Source: Sphingomonas sp. Leaf20 (GTDB taxonomy: Bacteria; Pseudomonadota; Alphaproteobacteria; Sphingomonadales; Sphingomonadaceae). Taken from it: a stretch of DNA of 64,000 nt. The stretch covers positions 326,855 to 390,854 of the forward strand of contig NZ_LMKN01000008.1 in NCBI RefSeq assembly GCF_001421535.1. Reading direction: 5' to 3'. The first letter of the stretch is position 1. Every line of letters begins with the position of its first letter. The notes beneath the pieces are model-generated. The model saw only the letters and a list, made by a program, of their open reading frames with translations. It was not told the origin of the DNA and did no database searches. This document shows, piece by piece, positions 34,495 to 43,274 of the stretch. The translations under genes and the position numbers were made by a program.

Positions 34495-35208
34495 GTGAGC
34501 GAAGTCGACGACGCCATCGCGAGCGCGCGCGCCTCCTGGTCGCGGATCTCTGACGACCGCACCGGCGCCGTCATTCCACGCGCGCCGTCGCGAGGGCGCG
34601 CGCGCCAGACGCAGGCGATCGGCAAGCGGCTGACGCGGATCGTGGTGGCCGACGCGGTGATCCTCATCTCGGCGATGGTGATCGGGTGGATCGCGCCGCT
34701 GGGGATCGGTGGGGCGATGCTGGTGATGGCGTTGCTGGTCGCGGCGACGATGCTGCTGGCGGTGTGGCCCGCGGACCGCGCGCCGACGCCCGAGCGGCTG
34801 GCATCGGTCGAGATCAAGGGACTGCCGGCGCAGACCGAACGCTGGCTGGAGGCGCAACGTCCCGCCTTGCCCGCCCCGGCGATCCCGCTGGTCGACCGGA
34901 TCGGCCTGCGGCTCGAGACGCTCGCGCCGCAGCTCGCGCGCTTTGCCGACGATGCGCCCGAGGCGATCGAGGTGCGCAAGCTGGTCGGCGAGCAATTGCC
35001 CGCGTTCGTGAAGGATTACGAGAAGGTCCCCGCGTCGCTCCGGACGACGCCGCGCAACGGGCGGACGCCCGACGCGGAACTGGTCGCCGGGCTGTCGCTG
35101 ATCGAACGCGAGATCGGCGAGATGACGGCGCGGCTCGCCGAAACCGACCTCGACAGCCTCGCGACGCGCGGGCGCTTTCTCGAAATGAAATACCGCGACG
35201 ACCGCTGA
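34495..35208 (+). CDS. Membrane partner of TelA, XpaC-like hypothetical
   Basis: A 237-residue protein with a GTG start at 34495, 3 bp after the TelA stop. A basic N-terminus (residues 25-45) precedes two adjacent membrane helices (about 48-90), then a soluble helical domain to the end. I do not see a confident domain by eye. In Bacillus the telA homologue sits beside xpaC, a membrane protein of similar size with the same layout; the same pairing here makes XpaC-like function the best guess. Its biochemical role is unknown. Confidence 0.72.
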   Translation: MSEVDDAIASARASWSRISDDRTGAVIPRAPSRGRARQTQAIGKRLTRIVVADAVILISAMVIGWIAPLGIGGAMLVMALLVAATMLLAVWPADRAPTPERLASVEIKGLPAQTERWLEAQRPALPAPAIPLVDRIGLRLETLAPQLARFADDAPEAIEVRKLVGEQLPAFVKDYEKVPASLRTTPRNGRTPDAELVAGLSLIEREIGEMTARLAETDLDSLATRGRFLEMKYRDDR

Positions 35209-35353
35209 CGCTTCCGCACGCCAAGTGTCGCTAAACGCTGCGTGAACAACGCATTCCGGCGCGGTTCAGGCCGGGTCGGGCATGACCTGCAACACGGTCG
35301 CGGTTCATGCGTTTGGCTCGTGACGACCGGCGTAGAATGTCAGGAGGTTCGAC

Positions 35354-35734
35354 ATGAACGGTTTGATGAAGAAGGCAGGACTTGGCGTCGCGCTGGCCGC
35401 GACCGTGTTGACCGCGGCGGCGCCCGCCGACGCGCAGCGTTGGGGCCGTGGATATCGTGGCGGCGGCTGGGGTGGATACCATCACCGTGGCGGCGGCAAC
35501 GCGGCGGGCGCGGCGGTGCTGGGCGGCATCCTGGGTCTGGGCGTGGGCGCAGCGATCGCGAGCAGCAATCGTCCGCGCTATTACGACCGCGGCTATTACG
35601 CGCCGCCGCCGGTGGCCTATTACGCGCCCCCGGTACGCACCTATTACCGCGAGGACTATCGTCCGCGGTGCTGGAGCGAGTGGCGGACCGACCCCTATTA
35701 TGGCGAGCAGGTCCAGGTTCAGGTCTGCAGCTAA
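35354..35734 (+). CDS. Secreted Gly/Tyr-rich protein with glycine zipper
   Basis: A 126-residue protein. The signal peptide (MKKAGLGVALAATVLTAAAP) is cleaved near ADAQ. A Gly/Arg/Trp-rich stretch (RWGRGYRGGGWGG) follows, then a glycine-zipper hydrophobic segment (GAAVLGGILGLGVGAAIAS) and a Tyr/Pro-rich tail with two Cys (RPRCWSEW, VQVCS) that could form a disulfide. Probably an envelope or outer-membrane-associated protein; function unknown. AGGAGG lies 7 nt upstream of the ATG, an unusually strong ribosome site, so high expression is likely. A clear terminator follows. Confidence 0.8.
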   Translation: MNGLMKKAGLGVALAATVLTAAAPADAQRWGRGYRGGGWGGYHHRGGGNAAGAAVLGGILGLGVGAAIASSNRPRYYDRGYYAPPPVAYYAPPVRTYYREDYRPRCWSEWRTDPYYGEQVQVQVCS

Positions 35735-35777
35735 GGTCAGTTCGACGGTCGGCCTGTCGACCCGATCGAAGCACGCG

Positions 35778-35810
35778 GCGGCGTCGGGGTTATCCCGGCG
35801 CCGCTTTTTT
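35778..35810 (+). terminator. Rho-independent terminator
   Basis: GC stem GCGGCGTCGGG / CCCGGCGCCGC with one G-T pair and a short loop, followed by six T. It ends the Gly/Tyr-rich gene. Confidence 0.85.
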
Positions 35811-35849
35811 GTGGCGTTGCGGCGGCGGTTGCCGCTAGACGCCGCGACC

Positions 35850-36164
35850 ATGACCGACACGCCAGAGACACCCGCAACCGAACAGCCGACCGCGACGGGC
35901 GATACGCCCCCGGATCGCCTGTCGACCAACCATCGCAGCCCGTTCTTTCAGCAGGACCTGCTGGAACGCGGGATCGGCATCCGTTTCAAGGACGGCGTGC
36001 GCCACGACGTCGAGGAATATTGCATTTCCGAAGGCTGGATCCGCGTCGCGCTGGGCAAGAAGGTCGATCGCAACGGCAATCCCCTGACGCTGAAGCTGTC
36101 GGGGCCGGTCGAGGCGTGGTTCGAGCGGCCTGCCGCGGGAACCGGCGAGGACGACGCCGCATAA
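35850..36164 (+). CDS. DUF3297 family protein
   Basis: A 104-residue soluble protein. A disordered, Thr/Pro-rich N-terminus is followed by the DUF3297 core: DRLSTNHRSPFFQQDLLERG, GIRFKDGVRHDVEEYCISEG and RVALGKKVDRNGNPLTLKL. The family is widespread in proteobacteria with no known function. The ATG at 35850 lies 40 nt after a terminator, so it has its own promoter. It converges on glnD across a shared hairpin. Confidence 0.9.
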   Translation: MTDTPETPATEQPTATGDTPPDRLSTNHRSPFFQQDLLERGIGIRFKDGVRHDVEEYCISEGWIRVALGKKVDRNGNPLTLKLSGPVEAWFERPAAGTGEDDAA

Positions 36165-36172
36165 ACCCGATC

Positions 36173-36215
36173 CGTCGTTCGGCAGCGGCGCGGTCGCGAG
36201 CGCTGCCGAACGACG
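36173..36215. terminator. Bidirectional hairpin between DUF3297 gene and glnD
   Basis: Perfect 15-bp inverted arms (CGTCGTTCGGCAGCG at 36173 and its complement ending at 36215) enclose 13 nt. Convergent genes on both sides end within 25 bp of it. No clear T-run. Confidence 0.65.
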
Positions 36216-36239
36216 ATCCCCCCCGTCGCTGACGTCAGA

Positions 36240-39023
36240 TCACGCGACGAGGTCGAGTTCCTCGCCGGCCGCCGCCGCGAGCAGGCGGCGTTCGAGCGTC
36301 TTCAGCCGGGCGGCGGCGGTGATGCAGTCGCCGGTCAGGTCGGTGATGTAGAAGGTGTCGACCGCGCGTTCGCCGTACGTCGCGACATGCGCGGAGTGGA
36401 TCGTCACCTTCGACTGGAACAGCGCGTTGGCGAGCTGGTTGAGCAGCGCAGGCCGGTCGCGCGCATTGACCTCGACCACGGTGAAGCGGTTCGACGCGCG
36501 GTTGTCGATCATCACGTTGGGGACGATCTCGAACGCCTCGGCGCGCGCGCGCGGGAGCGGCTTGGCGACGAGCCGGTCGGCGAGCTTGCCGCGGTTGGCG
36601 AGCGCATCCTCGATCGCGGTCTTGAGCCGGGCGAGCTGTTCGCTGCCGTCGAACGGGCGGCCGAACGGATCCTGGACGAGGAAATTGTCGACCGCCATGC
36701 CGTCGCGCGTGGTGTGGATCCGAGCGTCGATGATGTTGCCGCCCGCGACATGGATCGCGCCCGCGATCCGGTAGAAGAGCCCGGGATGATCCGCGGCATA
36801 GATCGTCACGAGCGTCGCGCCGCGGCCGGGATAGACATGCGCGTCGATCGCGAGCTGCGCGTCGCCCGTGCCGGCGAGGAAGCGCGCGTTGTGGACGAGC
36901 ACGTCCTCGGGCTCGGCGATCCAATAGGCCTCGGGCATGCGGCGGACGAACGCGTCGAATTCGGCGTCGCTCCAGCCGAGATCGGCGTGGAGCGTTTCGT
37001 GCTTGGCGGCGATGCGTTCGGCACGGCCCTTCTGCTTGTGGCCGAGGCGGAGCACCTCCTCGGCGGATTCATAGAGGTCGCCGAGCAGCTGGCGCTTCCA
37101 GCCGTTCCAGACGCCCGGCCCGACCGCGCGGATATCGACGATGGTGAGGATCAGCAGCAGCCGCAGTCGCTCGGGGCTCTGCACCACGTCGCAGAAATCG
37201 AGGATCGTCTTGAAGTCCGACAGGTCGCGCTTGAACGCGGTCGCGGACATCAGCAGGTGCCAGCGGACGAGCCAGGCGACGGTCTCGGTCTCCGCCGCGC
37301 TCAGCCCGAAGCGCGGGCAGAGGCGCTGCGCGACCTCCGCGCCGAGAATCGAGTGATCGCCGCCGCGTCCCTTGGCGATGTCGTGGAGCAGCACCGCGAC
37401 ATAGAGGACGCGGCGCGAGACGATCTGGCGGAAGATCGCGCTGGCGAGCGGATGGTCGTCCCGAAGCGCGCCATTCTCGATCCGCGCGAGCAGGCCGAGC
37501 GCGCGAATCGTGTGCTCGTCGACGGTGTAGTGATGGTACATGTCGAACTGCATCTGCGCGACGACGCGGCCGAAATCGGGCACGAAGCGGCCGAACACGC
37601 CGGTCTCGTTCATCCAGCGCAGGACGAGTTCGGGATCGCGCGGCGAGCTGAGCACGTCGAGGAACAGCGCGTTGGCGGTGGGGTCGTCGCGAATGTCGTC
37701 GACGAGCTTCACGTCGCGTGCGGCCGCGCGCATCGCGAGCGGGTGGATCTCGAGCGTGTTGCGGTCGGCGAGCTGGAAGATCTCGATCAGCCGGACCGGA
37801 CTTGCGCGGAAGAAGTCGTCGTCGGGCAGCGCCAGCCGGCCGCGGTCGAGGACGAAGCCGTTCAGCCGGCGCGGGCTGCGGCGGATCGTCGGCAGCCCGA
37901 AGCGACGGCCACGCGCGGCGAACTTCTCGTCGAGATGCGCGAGGAAGACGCCGGTGAGGTCACCGACGGTCTTCGCCTGGAGAAAGTAGAAATGCATGAA
38001 GCGCTCGACCTTCGGCTTGCCCGGGCGGTCGGAGAAGCGCATCCGGTCGGCGATCTCGCGCTGGACGTCGAAGGTCAGCCGGTCCTCGGCGCGACCGGTG
38101 ATGCTGTGGAGGTGGCAGCGCACCGCCTGGAAGAAGTTGTCGGCGCGGTGGAAGAGGCGATATTCGGCCTTTGTGAACAGCCCGACATCGACGAGCTGTG
38201 CCGCGCGCTGGACGTCGTAGATGTACTTGCCGATCCAGAACAGCGCGTGGAGATCGCGCAGGCCGCCCTTGCCCTCCTTGACGTTGGGTTCGACGACATA
38301 GCGCGTGTCGCCCATCTTGCGGTGGCGCAGGTCGCGCTCGACAAGCTTGTCGGCGATGAACGCGCGCGCGGTATCCGCCTGGACCTCGACCTTGAAGCGG
38401 CGCGACGCCTCTTCGTAGAGATCCATGTCGCCGGTGACGTAGCGCGCCTCGAGCAGGGCGGTGCGGACGGTGATGTCGGCCTTGGCCTGGCGGATCATCT
38501 CGTCGAGCGAGCGGCTGGACTGGCCGAGCTTCAGCCCGAGATCCCAGAGCGTGTAGAGCATCGATTCGATGATGCGCTCGACCCGCGAAGTCTGCTTGGC
38601 CGGCGTGAGGAAGCCGATATCGACATCCGAATGCGGCGCCATCTCGCCGCGGCCATAGCCACCGACCGCGATGAGCGTGAGCCGGTCGTCGGGGGTGGGG
38701 GCGGGCGCGGGGTGCAACCGGGTGGTGGTGAAATCGAACAGCAGGCGGAGCAGCTGGTCGATCAGATAGGCCTGCGCGCTCGACACCTCGAGCCCGCGGC
38801 TGGGATGTTCGGCGAGCCGCTTGGCGACCTCGACCCGGCCCGCGTCGAGCGCGGCCTTGAGCAGGATCGTCGCCTGGCGGCCGAGCGCGACCGGGTCGGT
38901 CTCGTCCAGCGCGGCGATGGTGTCGGCGACCGCGCGGCGATCGATGATCGCGCGGCGGTTGGGCAGGTGATCGAAGCGGCCGGTCATGCGGGACCAGATA
39001 GGGCGCGCGGGGCCATTCGTCAT
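36240..39023 (-). CDS. glnD: Bifunctional [protein-PII] uridylyltransferase/uridylyl-removing enzyme
   Basis: A 927-residue nitrogen sensor that uridylylates PII when glutamine is low and removes UMP when it is high. The nucleotidyltransferase motif GGYGRGEMAPHSDVDI is at residues 121-136. The HD hydrolase domain contains LLHDIAKGRGGDHS. Two C-terminal ACT domains bind glutamine (ATLVTIYAADHPGLFYRIAG and NRFTVVEVNARDRPALLNQL). All four modules are complete and length is normal. It is divergent from homoserine dehydrogenase with 62 bp between starts. Confidence 0.97.
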   Translation of the reverse strand: MTNGPARPIWSRMTGRFDHLPNRRAIIDRRAVADTIAALDETDPVALGRQATILLKAALDAGRVEVAKRLAEHPSRGLEVSSAQAYLIDQLLRLLFDFTTTRLHPAPAPTPDDRLTLIAVGGYGRGEMAPHSDVDIGFLTPAKQTSRVERIIESMLYTLWDLGLKLGQSSRSLDEMIRQAKADITVRTALLEARYVTGDMDLYEEASRRFKVEVQADTARAFIADKLVERDLRHRKMGDTRYVVEPNVKEGKGGLRDLHALFWIGKYIYDVQRAAQLVDVGLFTKAEYRLFHRADNFFQAVRCHLHSITGRAEDRLTFDVQREIADRMRFSDRPGKPKVERFMHFYFLQAKTVGDLTGVFLAHLDEKFAARGRRFGLPTIRRSPRRLNGFVLDRGRLALPDDDFFRASPVRLIEIFQLADRNTLEIHPLAMRAAARDVKLVDDIRDDPTANALFLDVLSSPRDPELVLRWMNETGVFGRFVPDFGRVVAQMQFDMYHHYTVDEHTIRALGLLARIENGALRDDHPLASAIFRQIVSRRVLYVAVLLHDIAKGRGGDHSILGAEVAQRLCPRFGLSAAETETVAWLVRWHLLMSATAFKRDLSDFKTILDFCDVVQSPERLRLLLILTIVDIRAVGPGVWNGWKRQLLGDLYESAEEVLRLGHKQKGRAERIAAKHETLHADLGWSDAEFDAFVRRMPEAYWIAEPEDVLVHNARFLAGTGDAQLAIDAHVYPGRGATLVTIYAADHPGLFYRIAGAIHVAGGNIIDARIHTTRDGMAVDNFLVQDPFGRPFDGSEQLARLKTAIEDALANRGKLADRLVAKPLPRARAEAFEIVPNVMIDNRASNRFTVVEVNARDRPALLNQLANALFQSKVTIHSAHVATYGERAVDTFYITDLTGDCITAAARLKTLERRLLAAAAGEELDLVA

Positions 39024-39085
39024 CTTGATTGCGGGAAACCTTCCCGAACCCTAGGTCTTCGCGCGGGTTTGGCGAAAGGAAGACG

Positions 39086-40375
39086 ATGAGCGAAGCGTTG
39101 CGCGTGGGACTGGCGGGCCTGGGAACCGTGGGGGGCGGCGTCATCCGGCTGCTCGACGCGAACCGCGAGCTGATCGCCCGACGGGCCGGCCGCGCGATCG
39201 AGGTCGTCGCGGTGTCGGCGCGCGACCGCTACAAGGATCGCGGCGTCGATCTGACGCGGTTCGCCTGGGTCGACGATACGACCGCGCTGGCGCAGCAGGC
39301 GGACGTCGACGTCGTCGTCGAGTTGATCGGCGGATCGGACGGCCCCGCGCTGACGCTCGCGCGCTCGACGCTGAATGCGGGCAAGTCGTTCGTGACCGCG
39401 AACAAGGCGATGCTCGCGCATCACGGCTATGAGCTTGCGACCGCGGCGGAGGCGGCGCGCGTCGCGCTGAAGTTCGAGGCGGCGGTCGCGGGCGGGATCC
39501 CGGTGATCAAGGGGCTGCGCGAGGGCGCGGCGGCGAACGCGATCGGGCGGGTTTACGGCATCCTCAACGGGACGTGCAATTTCATCCTGAGCAAGATGGA
39601 GGCGGAAGGGCGCGATTTCGCCGAGATCCTCGCCGAGGCGCAGGCGCTGGGCTTTGCCGAGGCGGATCCGAGCTTCGACATCGACGGGGTGGATGCGGCG
39701 CACAAGCTGTCGATCCTCGCCTCGATCGCGTTCGGGACGCGGCCGGCGTTCGACTCGGTCGCGGCGAGCGGCATCCGGCACCTGCTGGGCGCGGACATCG
39801 CCGAGGCGGCGGCTTTGGGCTACCGCGTGCGGCTGCTCGGGCTGGCGGAGGACGGGCCGGACGGGCTGTTCCAGCGCGTGCATGCGCATCTGGTGCCGGT
39901 CGACCATCCGCTCGCGCATGTGACGGGGTCGCTGAACGCAGTCGTCGCGGAGGGCAATTTCGTCGGGCGGCTGCTGTTCCAGGGCGCAGGCGCGGGCGAC
40001 GGGCCGACCGCGAGCGCGGTGGTCGCGGACCTGATCGACATCGCGCGCGGCGAATACGGGCCGCCCTATGCGATGCCGGCGGCGTCGCTGGTCGCGGCGG
40101 CGACCGCGGACAGCGGCGAGCGGCGGGGGCGCGCCTATCTGCGCTTCACGGTCGCGGACCGGGTCGGCGTGCTGGCCGAGATCGCCGCGGCGATGCGCGA
40201 CGCGGGCGTCTCGATCGAGAGCCTGATCCAGCGCGGCGCGATGGCGGACGGCAGCGTGCTCGTCGCGATCGTGACGCATGAGGGGCCGGAACGGTCGGTC
40301 GCGCAGGCGCTGGAGAAACTGCGCGGGTCGCAGAGTCTGGTGGGCCAGCCGCTGTGGATGCATATTCTGGGGTGA
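39086..40375 (+). CDS. hom: Homoserine dehydrogenase
   Basis: A 429-residue NAD(P)-dependent enzyme converting aspartate semialdehyde to homoserine for threonine and methionine synthesis. The dinucleotide loop GLGTVGGGV is near residue 9, the signature NGTCNFILSKME and acid residues of the catalytic domain in the middle, and a regulatory ACT domain (RFTVADRVGVLAEIAAAM) at the C-terminus for threonine feedback. The start at 39086 follows AAAGGAAGAC. Two family B repeats follow its stop. Confidence 0.96.
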   Translation: MSEALRVGLAGLGTVGGGVIRLLDANRELIARRAGRAIEVVAVSARDRYKDRGVDLTRFAWVDDTTALAQQADVDVVVELIGGSDGPALTLARSTLNAGKSFVTANKAMLAHHGYELATAAEAARVALKFEAAVAGGIPVIKGLREGAAANAIGRVYGILNGTCNFILSKMEAEGRDFAEILAEAQALGFAEADPSFDIDGVDAAHKLSILASIAFGTRPAFDSVAASGIRHLLGADIAEAAALGYRVRLLGLAEDGPDGLFQRVHAHLVPVDHPLAHVTGSLNAVVAEGNFVGRLLFQGAGAGDGPTASAVVADLIDIARGEYGPPYAMPAASLVAAATADSGERRGRAYLRFTVADRVGVLAEIAAAMRDAGVSIESLIQRGAMADGSVLVAIVTHEGPERSVAQALEKLRGSQSLVGQPLWMHILG

Positions 40376-40406
40376 TTTTGGGGGTGCGTGGCGGCGCCTC
40401 TCTCCG

Positions 40407-40492
40407 CCGTCATCCTGACGAAGGTCAGGATCCAGGGTGGCGGATGGCTGCGCTGTGTGGCTCTGGATCCTGACTTTCGTCAGGATGACGGG
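40407..40492. repeat. Palindromic repeat, family B copy 2
   Basis: Inverted arms of the CATCCTGACGAAGGTCAGGAT type at 40407-40435 and 40463-40492 around a 27-nt spacer. One base differs from copy 1 in the left arm. Confidence 0.88.
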
Positions 40493-40523
40493 TTTGTGTG
40501 GGGGAAAAGGCGGCCGCCTCCTT

Positions 40524-40607
40524 CGTCATCCCGGGCTTGACCCGGGACCCAGGGCCGCGAGCGTTGCGCGGTTTGGCTCTGGGTCCTGATTTTCGTCAGG
40601 ATGACGG
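40524..40607. repeat. Palindromic repeat, family B copy 3 (hybrid arm)
   Basis: The left arm carries a variant core (CATCCCGGGCTTGACCCGGG) while the right arm keeps the CCTGATTTTCGTCAGGATGAC type. The two arms thus come from different subtypes, suggesting recombination between copies. It ends 6 bp before the stop of the gene at 40614. Confidence 0.82.
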
Positions 40608-40613
40608 GGCGGG

Positions 40614-41057
40614 TTATGGCCTGGCGGGGGCCGGGGGTGCCGGATCCGTCAGGTCGATCGCGATGCGGCCGGTCTTGTCGGGTTTCTTCGCAAACGCGCT
40701 TTTGGCGAGCGCGACCGCGCCAGCGACGAGCGGGGCGATCGGCGGGCCGAAACCGGACTGGCAGCCGCGCTGCGTCGCGGCGCAGGGCGTGCCATCGAGC
40801 TCGAGGGCGCGGATCGCGGTCATGTTCGGGTTGGAGGCGACGGGCCGGTCGGGCGGGCCCCAGTCGGGGAGCGGGAGGCGCGCACCCGATTCGGTCCCGG
40901 GTGCGCAGACGACGATCGTCTTGTCGCCCTCCTTCACCACCGGGCAGTCGGGGGGATTGAGGATCGACCAGCTCTTCTCGGTCGGGGCGGACGACACCGG
41001 CGTAGTGGCAGGTGTGGCGCTGGCCTGTGTAAGCGCGAGCAGCGTGACCAGAATCAT
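40614..41057 (-). CDS. Small secreted protein with VVC motif, paralogue 1
   Basis: A 147-residue protein with a short signal peptide (MILVTLLALTQASA). The mature part has DCPVVKEGDKTIVVCAPG then RLPLPDWGPP, a pattern seen again in the neighbour at 41185 (TDITVCGLR then RFRVPL). Cysteines on both sides of the motif could form a disulfide; two more (PCAATQRGCQSG) follow. A hydrophobic segment (IAPLVAGAVALAKSAFA) lies near the C-terminus. Function unknown. Such proteins are common and multi-copy in sphingomonads. Confidence 0.68.
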   Translation of the reverse strand: MILVTLLALTQASATPATTPVSSAPTEKSWSILNPPDCPVVKEGDKTIVVCAPGTESGARLPLPDWGPPDRPVASNPNMTAIRALELDGTPCAATQRGCQSGFGPPIAPLVAGAVALAKSAFAKKPDKTGRIAIDLTDPAPPAPARP

Positions 41058-41184
41058 GCAAGGTACCTCATCGGTCCGCGGTGATCGTGACGGAACACGG
41101 TTATCAACCCTATACGGTGGTTTGGCCGCCGTCGACTGTCCGACGACTAGCGGGCATCACCGGGCAGGCCTCACCGGGCCGGCA

Positions 41185-41601
41185 TCACGGGGCGGGTGTC
41201 CGCATCCCGCCGGCGGCGACGCTGCCCGAGCCTTCGCCGGGACCGAACGCGACCGTCGCGCGGACGCCGGTGGCACCGCCGCCGACCAGAAACGGGCCCA
41301 TGTCCTCCATCGGGGTACGGGCATGGACGAGCGCGGCGCGCCCCTCCGCCACCATGTCGCGGCGGTCGGCGGTGTGCGTGGCCAGCGGCACACGGAACCG
41401 GTCCGCCTGGCGCAGGCCGCACACGGTGATGTCGGTCACGCTGGGATTTATGACGCAGCGCTGTTCCGCCGCCATCCGGGTGCGGGCACGGACGAGCAGG
41501 TCTTCGTGCGCGGCGGGGTCGGGCGCTCGCGTCGATGCGGGCAGGGCAAGTGGCGGGACTGCGGCAAGCGTCTGGACCATCGTCAGCAGGATCGCGAGCA
41601 T
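41185..41601 (-). CDS. Small secreted protein with TVCG motif, paralogue 2
   Basis: A 138-residue protein with signal peptide MLAILLTMVQTLAAVPPLALPA. The mature part contains two Cys in CVINPSVTDITVCGLR followed by RFRVPLATH, the same layout as in the gene at 40614 on the same strand. The C-terminal half is Gly/Ala/Pro-rich and probably flexible. Function unknown; a cell-envelope role is the only inference allowed by the signal peptide. Confidence 0.65.
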   Translation of the reverse strand: MLAILLTMVQTLAAVPPLALPASTRAPDPAAHEDLLVRARTRMAAEQRCVINPSVTDITVCGLRQADRFRVPLATHTADRRDMVAEGRAALVHARTPMEDMGPFLVGGGATGVRATVAFGPGEGSGSVAAGGMRTPAP

Positions 41602-41663
41602 CGGTACCGTCCTCGACCATCAATCGCGGAGAGACTGACCATGGGACCCCGCGCGGGCAAGCC

Positions 41664-42107
41664 TCAGTCGGTCCGATCCCGATCTATTGTGGCGACGCCG
41701 AGGCGCGGGATCTCGATCGCGGGGCAGCGGTCCATCACGACCTGAAGCCCGGCGGCTTCGGCGCGGGCGGCGGCGGCGTCGTTGATCACGCCGAGCTGCA
41801 TCCACACCGCTTTCGCGCCGATCGCGATCGCCTGGTCGACGGCCTCGCCCGCGGCGGCGGAGTTGCGGAATATGTCGACGATGTCGATCGGGTCGCCGAG
41901 CTGGGCGAGTTCGCGGAAGACGAACTCGCCATGGACGTGTTCGCCGGTGATCTGTGGGTTGACCGGGATGACGCGGTAGCCATGCGCCTGCAGCTTTGCC
42001 ATCACGCCGTAGGACGGGCGATCGGGGCGGTCGGAGGCGCCGACCAGCGCGATCGTCCGTGCGCCCTCGAGCAGCGTCTTGATATCGGCGTCGGCGGTCA
42101 GAGGCAT
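41664..42107 (-). CDS. CoA-binding domain protein (YccU type)
   Basis: A 147-residue single-domain Rossmann protein of the succinyl-CoA-synthetase CoA-binding superfamily. Features are IALVGASDRPDRPSYGV, YRVIPVNPQITGEHVHGE, DIVDIFRNSAAAGEAVD and a C-terminal DRCPAIEIPRL with a conserved Cys. It binds CoA or a similar nucleotide by family; biological role unknown. The start at 42107 follows AGAGGACG. Confidence 0.88.
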   Translation of the reverse strand: MPLTADADIKTLLEGARTIALVGASDRPDRPSYGVMAKLQAHGYRVIPVNPQITGEHVHGEFVFRELAQLGDPIDIVDIFRNSAAAGEAVDQAIAIGAKAVWMQLGVINDAAAARAEAAGLQVVMDRCPAIEIPRLGVATIDRDRTD

Positions 42108-42254
42108 CGGCTCGTCCTCTTGGTGGAGTGCGCCGCGGACGGGTCGATACATGGACCGGTCGGACGCGTCTCGAGAAACCTGGTCCGCTCGTGCCGTAGC
42201 TCTACGCGCTAGGCACGACCGGTAACATCACAACGGCGCGGGCCGCAAAACGTT

Positions 42255-43205
42255 TCACATTTTTCCAATCCATGCGACGACCTGAGCGGCGAGGGCGGCG
42301 AAAATCACGTCGTCGGGCTCGGCTGCGGGGGGCGTTCCTGCGTCGGACGCGGTGCGGATCGACAGCGTCAGCGGCACGCGGCCGAGGAACGCGATGCCGA
42401 GCTCGCGCGCGGCAGCTTCGGCGCCGCCATGGCCGAACGGGTCCGAGCTCTCGCCGCAATGCGGGCAGACATAACCCGCCATGTTCTCGACCAGCCCGAT
42501 GATCGGGATGCCCGCTTTCTCGAAAAGGTCGATCGCGCGGCGCGCGTCGATCAGCGCGAGATCCTGCGGGGTCGAGACGATGATCGCGCCCGCGGGACGG
42601 TATTTCTGGACCATCGTCAGCTGGACGTCGCCGGTGCCGGGGGGCAGGTCGAGCACGAGCGTGTCGGTCGCGCCCCAGTCCGCCTCGACCAGCTGGCCGA
42701 GCGCGCCCGCCGCCATCGGCCCGCGCCACGCGAGCGCGCGACCGGGATCGACGAGCTGGCCCATCGACAGGAGGGGGACGCCGTAGGGGGTGGGGACGGG
42801 GTCGAGCACCTTGTCCTTGGCGGTCGGGCGGGTGCCCTCGACCCCCATCAGCCGCGGCTGCGACGGGCCGTAAATGTCCGCATCGACGAGGCCGACACGG
42901 CGGCCGGCGCGGCTCAGCGCGATGGCTAGGTTGGCGGACAGCGTCGACTTGCCGACGCCACCCTTGCCGCTGGCGACCGCGATCAGCCGGCGGGTGGTAC
43001 GCTCGGCGGTCATCACGATCCGGACGTCGGTGACGCCGGGCGCGGTCGCGGCCATGCGGATCGTCGCCTCCAGCGCGTCGCGCGCCACGGGGTCCAGTCC
43101 GGTGGCGTCGACGACGATGCCCAGCCGCTCGCCTTCGAGGCGTACCGTGGCGCGCGGTCCCGCCACTGCGGCGATCGCCGCCTTTACCGCTTCAATGTCG
43201 ATCAT
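42255..43205 (-). CDS. apbC: Iron-sulfur cluster carrier protein, Mrp/ApbC/Nbp35 family ATPase
   Basis: A 316-residue P-loop ATPase that carries and delivers [4Fe-4S] clusters. A short N-terminal DUF59/MIP18-like part (residues 1-80) precedes SGKGGVGKST, the deviant Walker A. DLPPGTGD and the CxxC motif VCPHCGES bind the cluster at the dimer interface. The start at 43205 (MIDIEAVKAAI) matches the family; an open frame continues upstream but is not coding. It is divergent from hflK with 69 bp between. Confidence 0.93.
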   Translation of the reverse strand: MIDIEAVKAAIAAVAGPRATVRLEGERLGIVVDATGLDPVARDALEATIRMAATAPGVTDVRIVMTAERTTRRLIAVASGKGGVGKSTLSANLAIALSRAGRRVGLVDADIYGPSQPRLMGVEGTRPTAKDKVLDPVPTPYGVPLLSMGQLVDPGRALAWRGPMAAGALGQLVEADWGATDTLVLDLPPGTGDVQLTMVQKYRPAGAIIVSTPQDLALIDARRAIDLFEKAGIPIIGLVENMAGYVCPHCGESSDPFGHGGAEAAARELGIAFLGRVPLTLSIRTASDAGTPPAAEPDDVIFAALAAQVVAWIGKM

Positions 43206-43274
43206 CCTCGTCAGATAGGCCCGTGGCGGCTGCTTGGCACTGTTTTTCCGCGGGTGCGCACCTATAAAGGTTAG

